Assembly: GCF_900142915.1 (NCBI RefSeq)
Contig: NZ_FRCM01000010.1
Coordinates: 62,001-126,000, forward strand
Direction of reading: 5' to 3'
Length of the DNA stretch: 64,000 nucleotides
Origin: Mucilaginibacter sp. OK098
Lineage (GTDB): Bacteria; Bacteroidota; Bacteroidia; Sphingobacteriales; Sphingobacteriaceae
Below the pieces are notes generated by a model. The model was not told where the DNA came from. It made no database searches and saw only the letters and a program-made list of their open reading frames with translations. Both the position numbers and the translations under genes were made by a program. Of the stretch, positions 16,005 to 25,098 are shown one piece after another. How positions within the stretch are numbered: the first letter of the stretch is position 1; each line of letters starts with the position of its first letter.

Positions 16005-17141
16005 ATGGATACCGATTTTTTTAAAAAACAGACTCGATCATCAGAAGTTAAAGCGAAAATTGTAGCAGAATATTTTCCACAATATTGCCGAATAATCCTT
16101 AAAGCCCCATTAGAACACAAACAAATAAGATATATTGACCTTTTTGCTGGGCCTGGGATTTATGAGGATAATAAATTGTCGACTCCATTATTATTAGCTC
16201 GAGCTTGTGCTAATGATCCCGCATTAAAAAATATAGTACGTTTAATATTTAACGATAAAGAACATTCGGAAAAGCTAAAAGAAAATTTTAAAAAATTTTT
16301 TCCTGAAAAAACATTCAAACATGACCCTGTTTTTAAGAATAAAACAGTTGGGGAGGATCTTAGTATAGATAATTTTCTAAATAAAGAACCTGAAAAAACT
16401 AATCCATTCCCTACCTTACTTTTCTTTGACCCTTTTGGATATAAGGGTATAAATACATTGATTTTATCTAAATTTCTAAGTAATTGGGGGAATGAACTTT
16501 TTTTGTTTGTTAATATTAAACGCATAAATCAAGCCATATCCGTCGGGAAATTTGATGAGATGATGCAGTCTCTTTTTCCTACTACTATTGAAGAATTAAG
16601 AATGGATAGAAAGTATAAATCCACTTCAGTGCATGAAAGGCTAATATTAATAATGAACCATTTAGCTTTAGAATTCGACAAAGCTGTTACCGGACCAAAA
16701 CTGTATAGTTGCGAATTTAGATTTCAAGAAGAAGACAGCATTGCAACTAGCCATTTTATAATTCATTTTACGAAGCATCCTCGTGGTTTTGAACTAGTAA
16801 AACAAATATATTATGATTTCGACAATATTGGCGCAACACTTGAAAGGGATGGTACTTATACATTTGATGCAAAAAAAATGGGAAGTAGCTCGATAGATTT
16901 TGGAGATCAAAATGTTCAATTACTTTCAACCCATATTTTAAATAAATATAAAGGAAGACGTATTTCTGCAAAAGCACTGTTTGATGAACATCAGTCGACC
17001 AGTAAATGGGCAGGCTCTCATTATTCTAAAACTTTGAGATACATGGTCGAGCGCTCTCAGGTAAAAACAACTTTTACCGATAATAAAAAGCATAAAGTAA
17101 GCGTGCTTCTTTCAAAAGAATGTATTTTAGATTTTAATTAG
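16005..17141 (+). CDS. tcmP: Three-Cys-motif partner protein TcmP, copy 1
   Basis: This 378-residue protein has the TcmP layout: YIDLFAGPG at 43-51, a Rossmann-like nucleotide-binding start, and FFDPFGYKG at 140-148. The C-terminal half is helical and Lys-rich. TcmP proteins are named for lying next to a small protein with a three-Cys motif, and one is encoded convergently just downstream. The function of the pair is not established; a nucleic-acid modification or defence role has been guessed from context only. The gene is clearly more AT-rich than flanking genes, which suggests recent transfer. Confidence 0.85.
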   Translation: MDTDFFKKQTRSSEVKAKIVAEYFPQYCRIILKAPLEHKQIRYIDLFAGPGIYEDNKLSTPLLLARACANDPALKNIVRLIFNDKEHSEKLKENFKKFFPEKTFKHDPVFKNKTVGEDLSIDNFLNKEPEKTNPFPTLLFFDPFGYKGINTLILSKFLSNWGNELFLFVNIKRINQAISVGKFDEMMQSLFPTTIEELRMDRKYKSTSVHERLILIMNHLALEFDKAVTGPKLYSCEFRFQEEDSIATSHFIIHFTKHPRGFELVKQIYYDFDNIGATLERDGTYTFDAKKMGSSSIDFGDQNVQLLSTHILNKYKGRRISAKALFDEHQSTSKWAGSHYSKTLRYMVERSQVKTTFTDNKKHKVSVLLSKECILDFN

Positions 17142-17272
17142 ATGGCCCCCAACTTTGAGAATTTTAATAAGGTCTCTTAATTATTATATATTCTAATGAT
17201 GTTTTATGCTATCTTCTATTATTTGAAAGGAGATACCAGAACGACAAAATTACATAATATTAATAAATGATC

Positions 17273-18037
17273 TTATGTAGTTAGCTGTGGAAGTTCTCTA
17301 TATACTTTTCCATCGAGTTCACAGCCACCTTTTGCGTGATTAGGATGCTCTTTAGCAATTGTGGGATCATTTTGATTTATATTGAATTTGGGTTTCCCCC
17401 ATTGCTTAAAGAAAAATGGCACTGAGTTCCGTTCGCAATTCACACGGACGTCTTCTATCCATTCATATTTGATTGGTCGCGCGCCATGACCGGATTCACC
17501 TCCAACAATTACCCAATTAATATCATTTAATAAAAGATTTTTAACAGGACCTATTAAAGGTTCTACGGATAAAAACTTAGTTATTGCTGGGATTTGACGC
17601 AAATCATTAACGCGGTAACTGTACTTTTCATTCTCAACAGAAACCCCCATCCAAATGTTAGATGTCCAGTGCAGTTCATCAGCTATTTTTAACAGTCTAT
17701 CTGATCTTTTTGTTAAAATCTGATAAATATGTTGAGGAGTCTGATTCATAACCGAAAAAACTGCTTTAATAAAATCTAAAGGTATCTCATCATGAAATAG
17801 ATCACTCATAGAATTTACAAACACAACTTTAGGCTTGTTCCAGGTAAAAGGAATGTTTAATGCACTTGGGTGGGTTTTTATAATTTTAAATCCGTCTTTA
17901 TATTTTTCCTGCCCCATAGCTTTCAATCTACGAGTCATTACTTCTGCATAGCAAAATTTACAACCTGGGCTGATTTTTTTACAACCAGTTACAGGATTCC
18001 AAGTCAATTCGGTCCACTCAATACTTGATTCTGCCAT
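17273..18037 (-). CDS. Three-Cys Gp37/Gp68-family protein (DUF5131)
   Basis: The 254-residue protein starts ESSIEWTELTWNPVTGCKK and carries Cys19-x6-Cys26-x2-Cys29 (GCKKISPGCKFCYAE), a radical-SAM-like three-Cys motif typical of the phage Gp37/Gp68 family. Other family blocks are VFVNSMSDLFHDEIP, ILTKRSDR, WMGVSVEN, SVEPLIGP and WVIVGGESGHGARP. It lies 24 bases after the second TcmP gene on the same strand, and the first TcmP gene faces it. The reaction is unknown; an Fe-S enzyme is likely from the Cys spacing. Confidence 0.88.
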   Translation of the reverse strand: MAESSIEWTELTWNPVTGCKKISPGCKFCYAEVMTRRLKAMGQEKYKDGFKIIKTHPSALNIPFTWNKPKVVFVNSMSDLFHDEIPLDFIKAVFSVMNQTPQHIYQILTKRSDRLLKIADELHWTSNIWMGVSVENEKYSYRVNDLRQIPAITKFLSVEPLIGPVKNLLLNDINWVIVGGESGHGARPIKYEWIEDVRVNCERNSVPFFFKQWGKPKFNINQNDPTIAKEHPNHAKGGCELDGKVYRELPQLTT

Positions 18038-18061
18038 ACGCTAAAATACTAAAAAAATTAG

Positions 18062-18925
18062 TTAAAATAAAGATTGTTGATCACCTGCATATTGTTTTCT
18101 TATAATGTCCCAAAATTTGTTTCCTAATGGGTCTTTTGAAAAAAAGGCAAGATGATATAATAACACATTTTTACCTTTTAATTTATAACGAACATCGTGA
18201 AAGTCAGCAACATCTTTATAACCTAATGTCATTATATTTTTCTTATAAATTTTGCTTAAAAATAAGGTAAAGGACTGATTAGTTAAATCAACTAATCCAG
18301 TAAATTCATTTCGCCACTTTGGATTATCCAAAAATAGAGAAATAGTATCGTTTGAAAGGTTTTGATATTTCTTTTCATTTCTTGTGGCAGCCATCCCTGT
18401 TGCTATAAGCATTAAAATGTCTACTTTCAAAAGGCCTAATTTTTTTACTGTATTAAAATGTATATTTAAATTAAAAGGGTCTATAAAACAAAAACTTAAG
18501 ACTGTATTATTAAATGAGTGCCTGGGTATTAAATTTATAATATCATTAATTTTATTATTACAGCTTCCTAATACAAAGCTTGTATTTGCGTTAGGAAAAT
18601 CCCTTTTTATTCGTATCTCAAGTGCATTTAATAGACTCTCATCTTCCTCACAAAAAATATATTTTTGAAAAGAAATTGGTGTTGAAAGAGCTATCATAGC
18701 TCCAGATTTAATAATTTTTCCTGTAGACTTAATCTTACAATAACCACTTGAAGCAAATAAATCTATATAAACTAAATTGCCCCATTTATTATTCATGGAC
18801 CGGGTAAATAATTCAGCATAGTAACCTAATAAATTATATTTTTCAATGCCCCAAACACCAACTTCTGGAATAATTAATCCATCATCAGGAACCTCTTGAA
18901 TAGGATTGTATTTTTTAATACTCAT
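18062..18925 (-). CDS. tcmP: Three-Cys-motif partner protein TcmP, copy 2
   Basis: The 287-residue protein has LVYIDLFASSGYCK near residue 50 and FCFIDPFNLN near residue 143, matching the two motifs of copy 1 but with otherwise low similarity. It begins with a helical region EVGVWGIEKYNLLGYYAELF. Together with the three-Cys gene 24 bases downstream it forms a two-gene operon. It is very AT-rich like the rest of the islet. It may be specialised for the same three-Cys partner. Confidence 0.82.
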   Translation of the reverse strand: MSIKKYNPIQEVPDDGLIIPEVGVWGIEKYNLLGYYAELFTRSMNNKWGNLVYIDLFASSGYCKIKSTGKIIKSGAMIALSTPISFQKYIFCEEDESLLNALEIRIKRDFPNANTSFVLGSCNNKINDIINLIPRHSFNNTVLSFCFIDPFNLNIHFNTVKKLGLLKVDILMLIATGMAATRNEKKYQNLSNDTISLFLDNPKWRNEFTGLVDLTNQSFTLFLSKIYKKNIMTLGYKDVADFHDVRYKLKGKNVLLYHLAFFSKDPLGNKFWDIIRKQYAGDQQSLF

Positions 18926-19897
18926 TTAATAACATTTTGTAATAAGGTTAGTCTTCTAAAATTGAAAAAGCTTTGAAAATCAAAGATTTAAATATACAAC
19001 TTAGTTGAAACGTTAACAACTTTCAATCTATGTGTTGCACTTCACGACCAACTCAAAGAGGTGAAACACCCGCCTAACGCTGGTGCCGTATGAGCGGAAA
19101 GCGCGCCGAGCTTTTATCGGCGGGAAATGCCCCCAAAACATACAGTTCAGCCATGCGCCGCGTTTAGGTAAGCCTTGGGGTACGTGCCTAACAGAGAAAA
19201 ACCTGTTAAATAGCGCATAGCTTGGCTAATTGTAGGGCTATGTTGTTTATAAAGTACTGCCACATTGTTCAATTAAACAAAACAGGCAAAACCATCAATT
19301 TTAATCAACTAAAAAATCGGAACATGTTGATTATAAACAAATTACGATAGTATGCCTAAAATGCATCAATTTTGTATCGCTTGATTATCAGTCACTTGTA
19401 TTTCAGTAAAAACTAAAAGTGCTGATAATGAGTATGTTTCACGGTGTTCCACCCCGTTCCGCGTACAAAAATGGAACGGGGTGTAATCCAATCCCTCTAC
19501 ACCCTCATTCCCACCCTTCACCGCTGCGGTAACAAGGACACCATTCATCCCTAAATCCCCTAAAATCCGTTTAATCCCGGTTCAAATATCACGTAAAAAC
19601 ACGCGTAAAATTCAGGGTTTATACGCCTCCATTTTGGGATTTCGTAAAATACCTTTGGGTATTGATTATCTATTGATATTTAACTAAAGTACTGAGCCTT
19701 AAGTTCTATTTAAAGAAAATCAAAATTCAACTTACGACCAACGACCTGAAATAAACCGATTTCAACAAAAAATTAATAGCGGAGCAAAAGCCGAAAATCC
19801 TTTTTGTAATTGTCTGCAGCAAAAACAAATAAAAGAGTAAGCCTCCCGTTAGCCGAAAAGGGGAATAGAGTAGGCAAAAACATTAAAAAAAATCATC
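18926..19897. other. Long spacer at the right edge of the TcmP islet
   Basis: No convincing gene is visible. At 19070-19190 the base composition jumps from AT-rich to GC-rich, with a short hairpin CGCCGAGCTTTTATCGGCG. At 19450-19483 the perfect 11-bp inverted repeat CACCCCGTTCC / GGAACGGGGTG encloses 12 bases. The rest, up to the 544-residue ORF, is AT-rich with no clear signal. Confidence 0.5.
19450..19483. repeat. Perfect 11-bp inverted repeat
   Basis: CACCCCGTTCC and GGAACGGGGTG bracket a 12-base loop. It has no T-run after it. It may be an element end or an RNA hairpin. Confidence 0.55.
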
Positions 19898-21532
19898 ATG
19901 CCAAGTGCAATTTACCAGTATGTTTATTACGAGCCGCTAAATGTTGGCGGCCCCGAAACCAGGCAGAACAGGAACCCTGCCACATCATCAAAATACCTGC
20001 CAGTACCCGGAATTTTGGTGCCATCAACTAATGTGCTGGCTACCGGCAGTACATTTACCCCTGATGTTCCTCCGGCCAGCTACAGCCATGCCGGGCTTAC
20101 CTATAACTTTGGTTTTATGAATGTTTCAGGCTGCGTTGGCGCAGGCGAAACTTCAACAGACATTACTCACCTGCCGGGTACGGCCCCGCTTGCCCCCCTG
20201 GTTGTTGGTGACCAGGTTATTAATATTTTAGTGGTGTACATTGTTCACGGTGGCGGCGGAGGTGGCGGCGGCGCAGGGATCTACCTGGATGCCTTTAATG
20301 AAACCACAGGAGCTTTCCTTGATAACTTTTTTGTAACCAGTATTGCCCCCGATAATTCTTTAACGTCAAACGTTAACGTATACGGCTCCTTAGCCGTTGA
20401 ACCGCATGTGGAAACGCTTGTTGCGGCTGCCCATCCCATTAACACGCCTATGGTTGTAAACAGCTCGGCGGTTTTTGATAAATGGGTAAAGCTGGAAGGC
20501 CCCGCAGGCAACCCGGTAATAAGCGGCAACAGCCTGAGTTTAGGTGTAGGCGCTTCAACCCCTTCGGATATAGCTGCCTTTGCGTTTTATAAAGACCCTG
20601 CATCAGTTTATATCACCGGTGGCTACGAGAGCCCTGATATTCTGCTTTTTACACCATTTAGCACCTCTGCACTGGGTACGCTTGTGCCAATCGGGAGCTG
20701 GGATACTTCTGTATTGCCTGGTGTGCATTACGGGTTTGCTGCGGTAGTACATAATGATTCTGCCTATGAGGTAAGCACCAAAGTTACGTTCTGGAACATC
20801 CCCGGCGGCGCCGGCACATTGGGTGTAATGCTTGATACGCAAACAGTTATTATTCCTGCTAGCAGTTCGGCAACTGTTTTCTCTTCGCTGCCGTTTATTA
20901 ACACAGGCGGGCATACCTGCGCAGTAGTTAGTATTGATACTGACGATTCGCCTTGCCAGTTTGACCCCGCGAGCTCAGCAGATTCGATACACATACCAAG
21001 CCCGCTGCCTGTTGGCCATAATTGCTCAGCCTGGAGAAACACCAACACAATTTTTGTACTCCCCGGCGCTCCATGGCATTTCGAAATAGGTTTGGGAGAC
21101 ATTCACCATTATGGAGAGGCGCAGATAGGGATCCAATTTGAGGTGCAACATGCAGCTGCTGACTTTGCACGTAATGAAAAGGATTTTGAAGTAATTAAGG
21201 CGCACAGGCGTATTTATGCCAAAACGCCTCCTTACCTTATTCCTGTGCTCAGGAAAAAACTGCCTTCGGCCGACATTAAACCTGTGGTAACGCTGGTTTC
21301 AAAGGGCGAGATACAAGATAGGCAGGGTGAAGGATATTTACTGACCTTTGCAGACAAGGCTGAAACCGGTTTTAAAGTTTCGGGTGTAGTGCCTGCAAAT
21401 GCCAAGGCTGGTGATACTTTCCTTGTTCAGCTTACTGCTCATTATCCTAAAACAGGGCGTGTTCCTGCAAGGTCTGTAGGGTTCCTTCAGATCCTGGTTG
21501 TAAAGGATAATTTGCGTGTAAAAGGCAAATAA
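19898..21532 (+). CDS. Unrecognised 544-residue protein
   Basis: I do not recognise a family. The protein has no signal peptide or membrane segment. It is rich in Gly, Ser, Thr and Val, as in beta-rich structural proteins. It has eight consecutive Gly near residues 115-122, several Cys residues (for example VSGCVGAGE and HNCSAWRN), and a C-terminal domain from about 430 onward with charged helices (EKDFEVIKAHRRIY) and strands. An ATG at 19898 after AT-rich leader is the natural start. It stands alone between the TcmP islet and a MITE-like repeat. A secretion route, if any, is not apparent. Confidence 0.75.
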   Translation: MPSAIYQYVYYEPLNVGGPETRQNRNPATSSKYLPVPGILVPSTNVLATGSTFTPDVPPASYSHAGLTYNFGFMNVSGCVGAGETSTDITHLPGTAPLAPLVVGDQVINILVVYIVHGGGGGGGGAGIYLDAFNETTGAFLDNFFVTSIAPDNSLTSNVNVYGSLAVEPHVETLVAAAHPINTPMVVNSSAVFDKWVKLEGPAGNPVISGNSLSLGVGASTPSDIAAFAFYKDPASVYITGGYESPDILLFTPFSTSALGTLVPIGSWDTSVLPGVHYGFAAVVHNDSAYEVSTKVTFWNIPGGAGTLGVMLDTQTVIIPASSSATVFSSLPFINTGGHTCAVVSIDTDDSPCQFDPASSADSIHIPSPLPVGHNCSAWRNTNTIFVLPGAPWHFEIGLGDIHHYGEAQIGIQFEVQHAAADFARNEKDFEVIKAHRRIYAKTPPYLIPVLRKKLPSADIKPVVTLVSKGEIQDRQGEGYLLTFADKAETGFKVSGVVPANAKAGDTFLVQLTAHYPKTGRVPARSVGFLQILVVKDNLRVKGK

Positions 21533-21619
21533 GTAAAATTTCGGTTCAATCTATGAATATAAGGGTTTCATTCCGTTAAGGTTTGAAACCCTTTTCTTTT
21601 GCATAGAAAACGGCGTCGT

Positions 21620-21736
21620 GCAGGCCTTCGACCTGCGCTGATGGATAACGGCCTTTCAGGCCTTTAACATTTTGGTAAAACCCGAAACAAAAAGCCCTGA
21701 AGGGGCTCAATCCCCCAGCGCAGGTCGAAGGCCTGC
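21620..21736. repeat. 117-bp element with perfect 21-bp inverted ends
   Basis: The left arm (21620-21640) GCAGGCCTTCGACCTGCGCT plus one G is the exact reverse complement of the right arm (21716-21736). Inside are AGCCCTGAAGGGGCT and GGCCTTTCAGGCC, both self-complementary. The element lies just upstream of the isomerase gene, and its last bases touch an alternative upstream start codon at 21744. Confidence 0.75.
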
Positions 21737-21818
21737 GCTGTAAATGGCGTTAAACATTAAAATTTTATGTAAATTCGTTACACAAAACACACTAATCGCC
21801 TCACTAAAACATATCACC

Positions 21819-22487
21819 TTGAAAAAAATATACCTGGTACTCACCGTCCTTTTATGCCTCACTGCAGTTTCCACCTTCGCGCAGCAAAAAAATCAGTTTG
21901 TAAAAATTGAAACAGAGCAAGGGGCATGTATTGTTAAGCTTTATAACGAAACGCCTGTGCACCGCGATAACTTTATTAAGCTGGTAAAAAGCGGTTATTT
22001 TAATGCCACTACCTTTAACCGGATACTGAAAGGCTTTGTGATCCAGGGCGGTGACCCCGACTCCTTGTACGACAAATCAAAAACCTTAAAGCCGGAACAA
22101 AAATGGATCAGTCCCGAATTTAACCCGGCTTTATATCATAAAAGAGGAGCGCTGGCCATGGGCCGCGATGACAATAAAGCTAAAGAATCATTCACCACCC
22201 AGATTTATATTGTGGATGGCAAAACCTATACCAATGCCCAGCTTGACGCCATAGAAAAAAAGAACGGCATCCGCATCCCCGAAAATGAGCGGGAAGTATA
22301 CCGAACCATAGGCGGCACCCCGTTTTTAGATCAAAACTATACCGTGTTCGGCGAAATTGTAAAAGGAACAGATCTGATAGATAAAATAACCGCCGTAAAA
22401 GTGAACGCCGACGGCAACCCGGATAAACCAGTTTGGATGAAAGTAAAAGTATTGACACCTAAGGAAGCGGCGCAAGCGTTTAAATAG
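21819..22487 (+). CDS. Secreted cyclophilin-type peptidylprolyl isomerase
   Basis: The cyclophilin core is clear: FVKIETEQGACIVKLYNETP, then NFIKLVKSGYFNATTFNRILKGFVIQGGDP and RGALAMGRDDNKAKESFTTQIYI, ending with YTVFGEIVKGTDLIDKI. I prefer the TTG at 21819 as start because it gives a typical signal peptide KKIYLVLTVLLCLTAVSTFA followed by Q. An ATG at 21744 would add 25 residues that overlap the end of the inverted-repeat element. The enzyme should assist protein folding in the periplasm. The loop around residues 140-165 (VDGKTYTNAQLDAIEKKNG) is longer than in short cyclophilins. Confidence 0.9.
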   Translation: MKKIYLVLTVLLCLTAVSTFAQQKNQFVKIETEQGACIVKLYNETPVHRDNFIKLVKSGYFNATTFNRILKGFVIQGGDPDSLYDKSKTLKPEQKWISPEFNPALYHKRGALAMGRDDNKAKESFTTQIYIVDGKTYTNAQLDAIEKKNGIRIPENEREVYRTIGGTPFLDQNYTVFGEIVKGTDLIDKITAVKVNADGNPDKPVWMKVKVLTPKEAAQAFK

Positions 22488-22713
22488 AGGTGGTACAAAT
22501 AAAAAGTTAAAAAAATCCCCTTCCCTCCATCCCGCTTGCGGAAGGGAGGGTGATCCATCCGCTGGCTAGCGGAGTCGATCGGGTGGGTAAACTCTGCGAG
22601 CGACATTGACGCCAATGCACCGGCACAAATGCATAGCGGTTTAACTCACCCCGCCCGTTTTTTATCCGCACATCCGCACATCAAAAATCCGCACATCAAT
22701 TGTATATTCGCAC
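22488..22713. other. Spacer with repeated words
   Basis: The stretch contains an inverted pair CCCTCCATCCCGC / GCGGAAGGGAGGG and then the word CCGCACATC repeated with variations. The same word appears before murB at 23745-23810. No gene is seen. Confidence 0.4.
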
Positions 22714-23427
22714 ATGCCTTTTACTTTTGCGCATCCTGCTGTTGTATTGCCTTTCGGAAAGCTTACCAAAAGCTGGCTCTCCACCACGGGCCTGGTAATC
22801 GGCAGCCTGGTCCCCGACTTTGAATATTTTTTCCGCATGCGCCTGGTAAGCCGGTACAGTCATACCTGGGAGGGCTTTGTGTGGTTCGATCTTCCTTTAG
22901 CCTACATCCTGGTAATTTTATACGAACTGTATATAAAGGATAAGCTGATAACGCACCTGCCGGCAGCGCCAAACCGCAGGCTTTTTTGGTTTAAAGGCTT
23001 CCGCACCTATTATTCACTGGGATATTTTATCAGTATTTTATTTTCTGTGGCGATAGGCGCCGCCTCGCATATTGTGTGGGATGGTTTTACACACCCTAAA
23101 GGTATGTTTGTTCATGATTACCCGGTTTTGGAGCGGATCATCAACGTTTATGGTCACCGCGTTTATGTTTTTCACTTTTTACAATATGCCAGTACTGTGG
23201 TAGGGGTATTAATTATTGCAATAGTATATTATGCGCTGCCCAAAGGCGAGCTCACCCGGGTAAAAAACATCGGCCCCTTTTGGTTGCAGGTAACGCTGGT
23301 GCTGTTTGTAACCATAGCCATTAAGCTGGCAACCGGCATGCAGCTGCAACCTCACGGTGATGTACTGATCACTGTAATTGACGGTACACTACTGGGAGTA
23401 ATTGTTGCGAGTTTGCTGGCGGATTGA
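22714..23427 (+). CDS. DUF4184 family membrane protein
   Basis: The 237-residue protein starts PFTFAHPAVVLPFGKL, typical of DUF4184, and includes VIGSLVPDFEYFFRM. About five hydrophobic segments follow. Conserved His residues in AASHIVWDGFTHP could bind metal, as in membrane-bound hydrolase-like families. The function is unknown. Spacers on both sides are full of small repeats and it appears to be a single-gene unit. Confidence 0.85.
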   Translation: MPFTFAHPAVVLPFGKLTKSWLSTTGLVIGSLVPDFEYFFRMRLVSRYSHTWEGFVWFDLPLAYILVILYELYIKDKLITHLPAAPNRRLFWFKGFRTYYSLGYFISILFSVAIGAASHIVWDGFTHPKGMFVHDYPVLERIINVYGHRVYVFHFLQYASTVVGVLIIAIVYYALPKGELTRVKNIGPFWLQVTLVLFVTIAIKLATGMQLQPHGDVLITVIDGTLLGVIVASLLAD

Positions 23428-23450
23428 TTGTTTTTAAGGATCAAAAAAAA

Positions 23451-23694
23451 CACGTCATGCTGTCCGCCAACTGGTCGGATCAGCACCCCATAATAAGAGT
23501 GTGCGCGGGCAAGGTTTTGAACCATGATTTTCTTGATTAAAGGATTACCTGATCCTGTCCGCCTGCAAATCATCAAGCGCATCATTAAATCCCACAAATC
23601 CCGGTTCAGACAATTATGCGCATGCAGTAAACCTGGCTCATGGTTGCCTTTATAATGGGGGGCGATCCGACCAGTTGGCGGACGGCATGACGTG
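23451..23694. mobile_element. MITE-like element with 31-bp inverted ends
   Basis: The first 31 bases (23451-23481, beginning CACGTCATGCTGTCCGCCAA) match the reverse complement of the last 31 (23664-23694) with one mismatch. The 244-bp body has no ORF of its own beyond a chance reading frame on the minus strand. Such size and ends are typical of non-autonomous elements moved by a transposase elsewhere in the genome. Confidence 0.75.
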
Positions 23695-23811
23695 AAGGGT
23701 GGTAATGGAAGGTGAATCGCACGGCCCCGGCTTTTTATCCGCACATCCGCACATCCAAAATTCGCACATTATTTCGCACATTTGCACATCCGCTTATTCG
23801 CACATCAACAT

Positions 23812-24831
23812 ATGCTCCAGATCCAGGAAAACGTATCGCTAAAAAACTTTAATACTTTCGGTGTTGATGCCAAAGCCCAGTACTTTGTGGAGATAAACCA
23901 CAAAGATGAACTGGTTGAGCTTTTTATGGATCTGCAATGGAAACAGATGGAGCACCTTGTTTTGGGCGGCGGCAGCAATATGCTGCTGTTAAAGGACTAT
24001 GAAGGTTTGGTGATCCGGATTAATATCAGGGGGATTGAGCACAGGATCAGTCATGATGATGTGTATGTGGAGGCCGGGGCAGGCGAGGTCTGGAACGACC
24101 TGGTAAACTTCTGCGTAGCCCGTGAATATGCCGGACTGGAAAACCTGAGCCTGATCCCGGGTTCGGTAGGTGCGTCGCCTATCCAGAACATTGGTGCGTA
24201 TGGCGTGGAGCTCAAAGATGTTTTTTACAGCTGTTGTGCTTTTGAACTGGCAACGGGTAACTTCAAAACCTTCACCAAAGCCGATTGCCGTTTTGAGTAC
24301 CGCGAGAGTGTTTTTAAAAGTGAGCTGAAAGGACAGTATATAATAGTATCGGTAAAGCTCCACTTGTCGCTGATCCCCAATTTTAATTTAAAATACGGCG
24401 CCATTGAGCAGGAGCTTAAAAACCGTAATGTCATAAACCCCACCTTAAAAGAGGTATCGCAGGTGGTTTCGCATATCCGGGTATCTAAGCTGCCCGATCC
24501 GTCAACCATAGGCAATGCGGGGAGTTTCTTCAAAAATCCTATAATCGGCGCTGACCAGTTTAGCGGAATCCAGGCCAAATTTCCTGAAGTGGTGAACTAT
24601 CCTGCAGGCGATGGCCTTGTTAAATTGGCCGCCGGCTGGCTGATAGAACAGTGCGGATGGAAGGGAAAAGTGGTTGGAAATACCGGAACTTGGAAGAACC
24701 AGGCGCTGGTTTTGGTGAACCATGGCGGTGCAACGGGCGAAGAAGTGTACACTTTTTCGTCGCAAATCATAGACAGTGTGTACACTAAATTTGGCGTTAT
24801 GCTACAACGCGAAGTGAATACTATAGGTTAA
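23812..24831 (+). CDS. murB: UDP-N-acetylenolpyruvoylglucosamine reductase MurB
   Basis: MurB makes UDP-MurNAc for peptidoglycan, using FAD and NADPH. The protein has the FAD-binding blocks LKNFNTFGVDAKA, VLGGGSNMLLLKDYEGLVI and PGSVGASPIQNIGAYGVE, with the C-terminal blocks GNAGSFFKNP and LAAGWLIEQCGWKG. The ATG at 23812 gives a protein of 339 residues starting MLQIQENVSLKNFNTFG, the usual length. An upstream TTG at 23782 would add 10 residues read from the repeat word CGCACATC and is rejected. It is monocistronic, like many Bacteroidota murB genes. Confidence 0.95.
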   Translation: MLQIQENVSLKNFNTFGVDAKAQYFVEINHKDELVELFMDLQWKQMEHLVLGGGSNMLLLKDYEGLVIRINIRGIEHRISHDDVYVEAGAGEVWNDLVNFCVAREYAGLENLSLIPGSVGASPIQNIGAYGVELKDVFYSCCAFELATGNFKTFTKADCRFEYRESVFKSELKGQYIIVSVKLHLSLIPNFNLKYGAIEQELKNRNVINPTLKEVSQVVSHIRVSKLPDPSTIGNAGSFFKNPIIGADQFSGIQAKFPEVVNYPAGDGLVKLAAGWLIEQCGWKGKVVGNTGTWKNQALVLVNHGGATGEEVYTFSSQIIDSVYTKFGVMLQREVNTIG

Positions 24832-24973
24832 ATAAATTTATTAAAAATAAAATTTCACCCCTTTTTCATTTGCTGTACATAACATTTCTGTTACATTTTT
24901 AAATTGCCTGCGTTGCTTCAATTGTCATTAAATTGTCTTTTAACTTACTGTTTATCAATAGTCTAAACAAGGA

Positions 24974-25003
24974 TAAAGTGTACTTGTTACACACTTTATT
25001 TTT
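24974..25003 (+). terminator. Hairpin after murB, possible terminator
   Basis: TAAAGTGT (24974-24981) and ACACTTTA (24991-24998) form an 8-bp stem with a 9-base loop, followed by five T residues. It could end the murB transcript. It also overlaps a TATTTTTG box (24997-25004), so it might instead be part of the sigma-factor promoter. Confidence 0.45.
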
Positions 25004-25098
25004 GCCATTTAATATTTGCTAAGCAATTAAGTTTTCCTGTTTTAAAGTTTGTAAATGGCACCATGCTTGCCTAAGTGTTGATACAAAACTTTAACAGT

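Noticed and set aside
19070..19170. Integron attC-like site (GCCTAAC near 19072)
   Set aside because: The matching GTTRRRY end is absent and no integron integrase is nearby.
23352..23744. 130-residue minus-strand ORF
   Set aside because: It lies inside the MITE-like element and has no coding-like composition.
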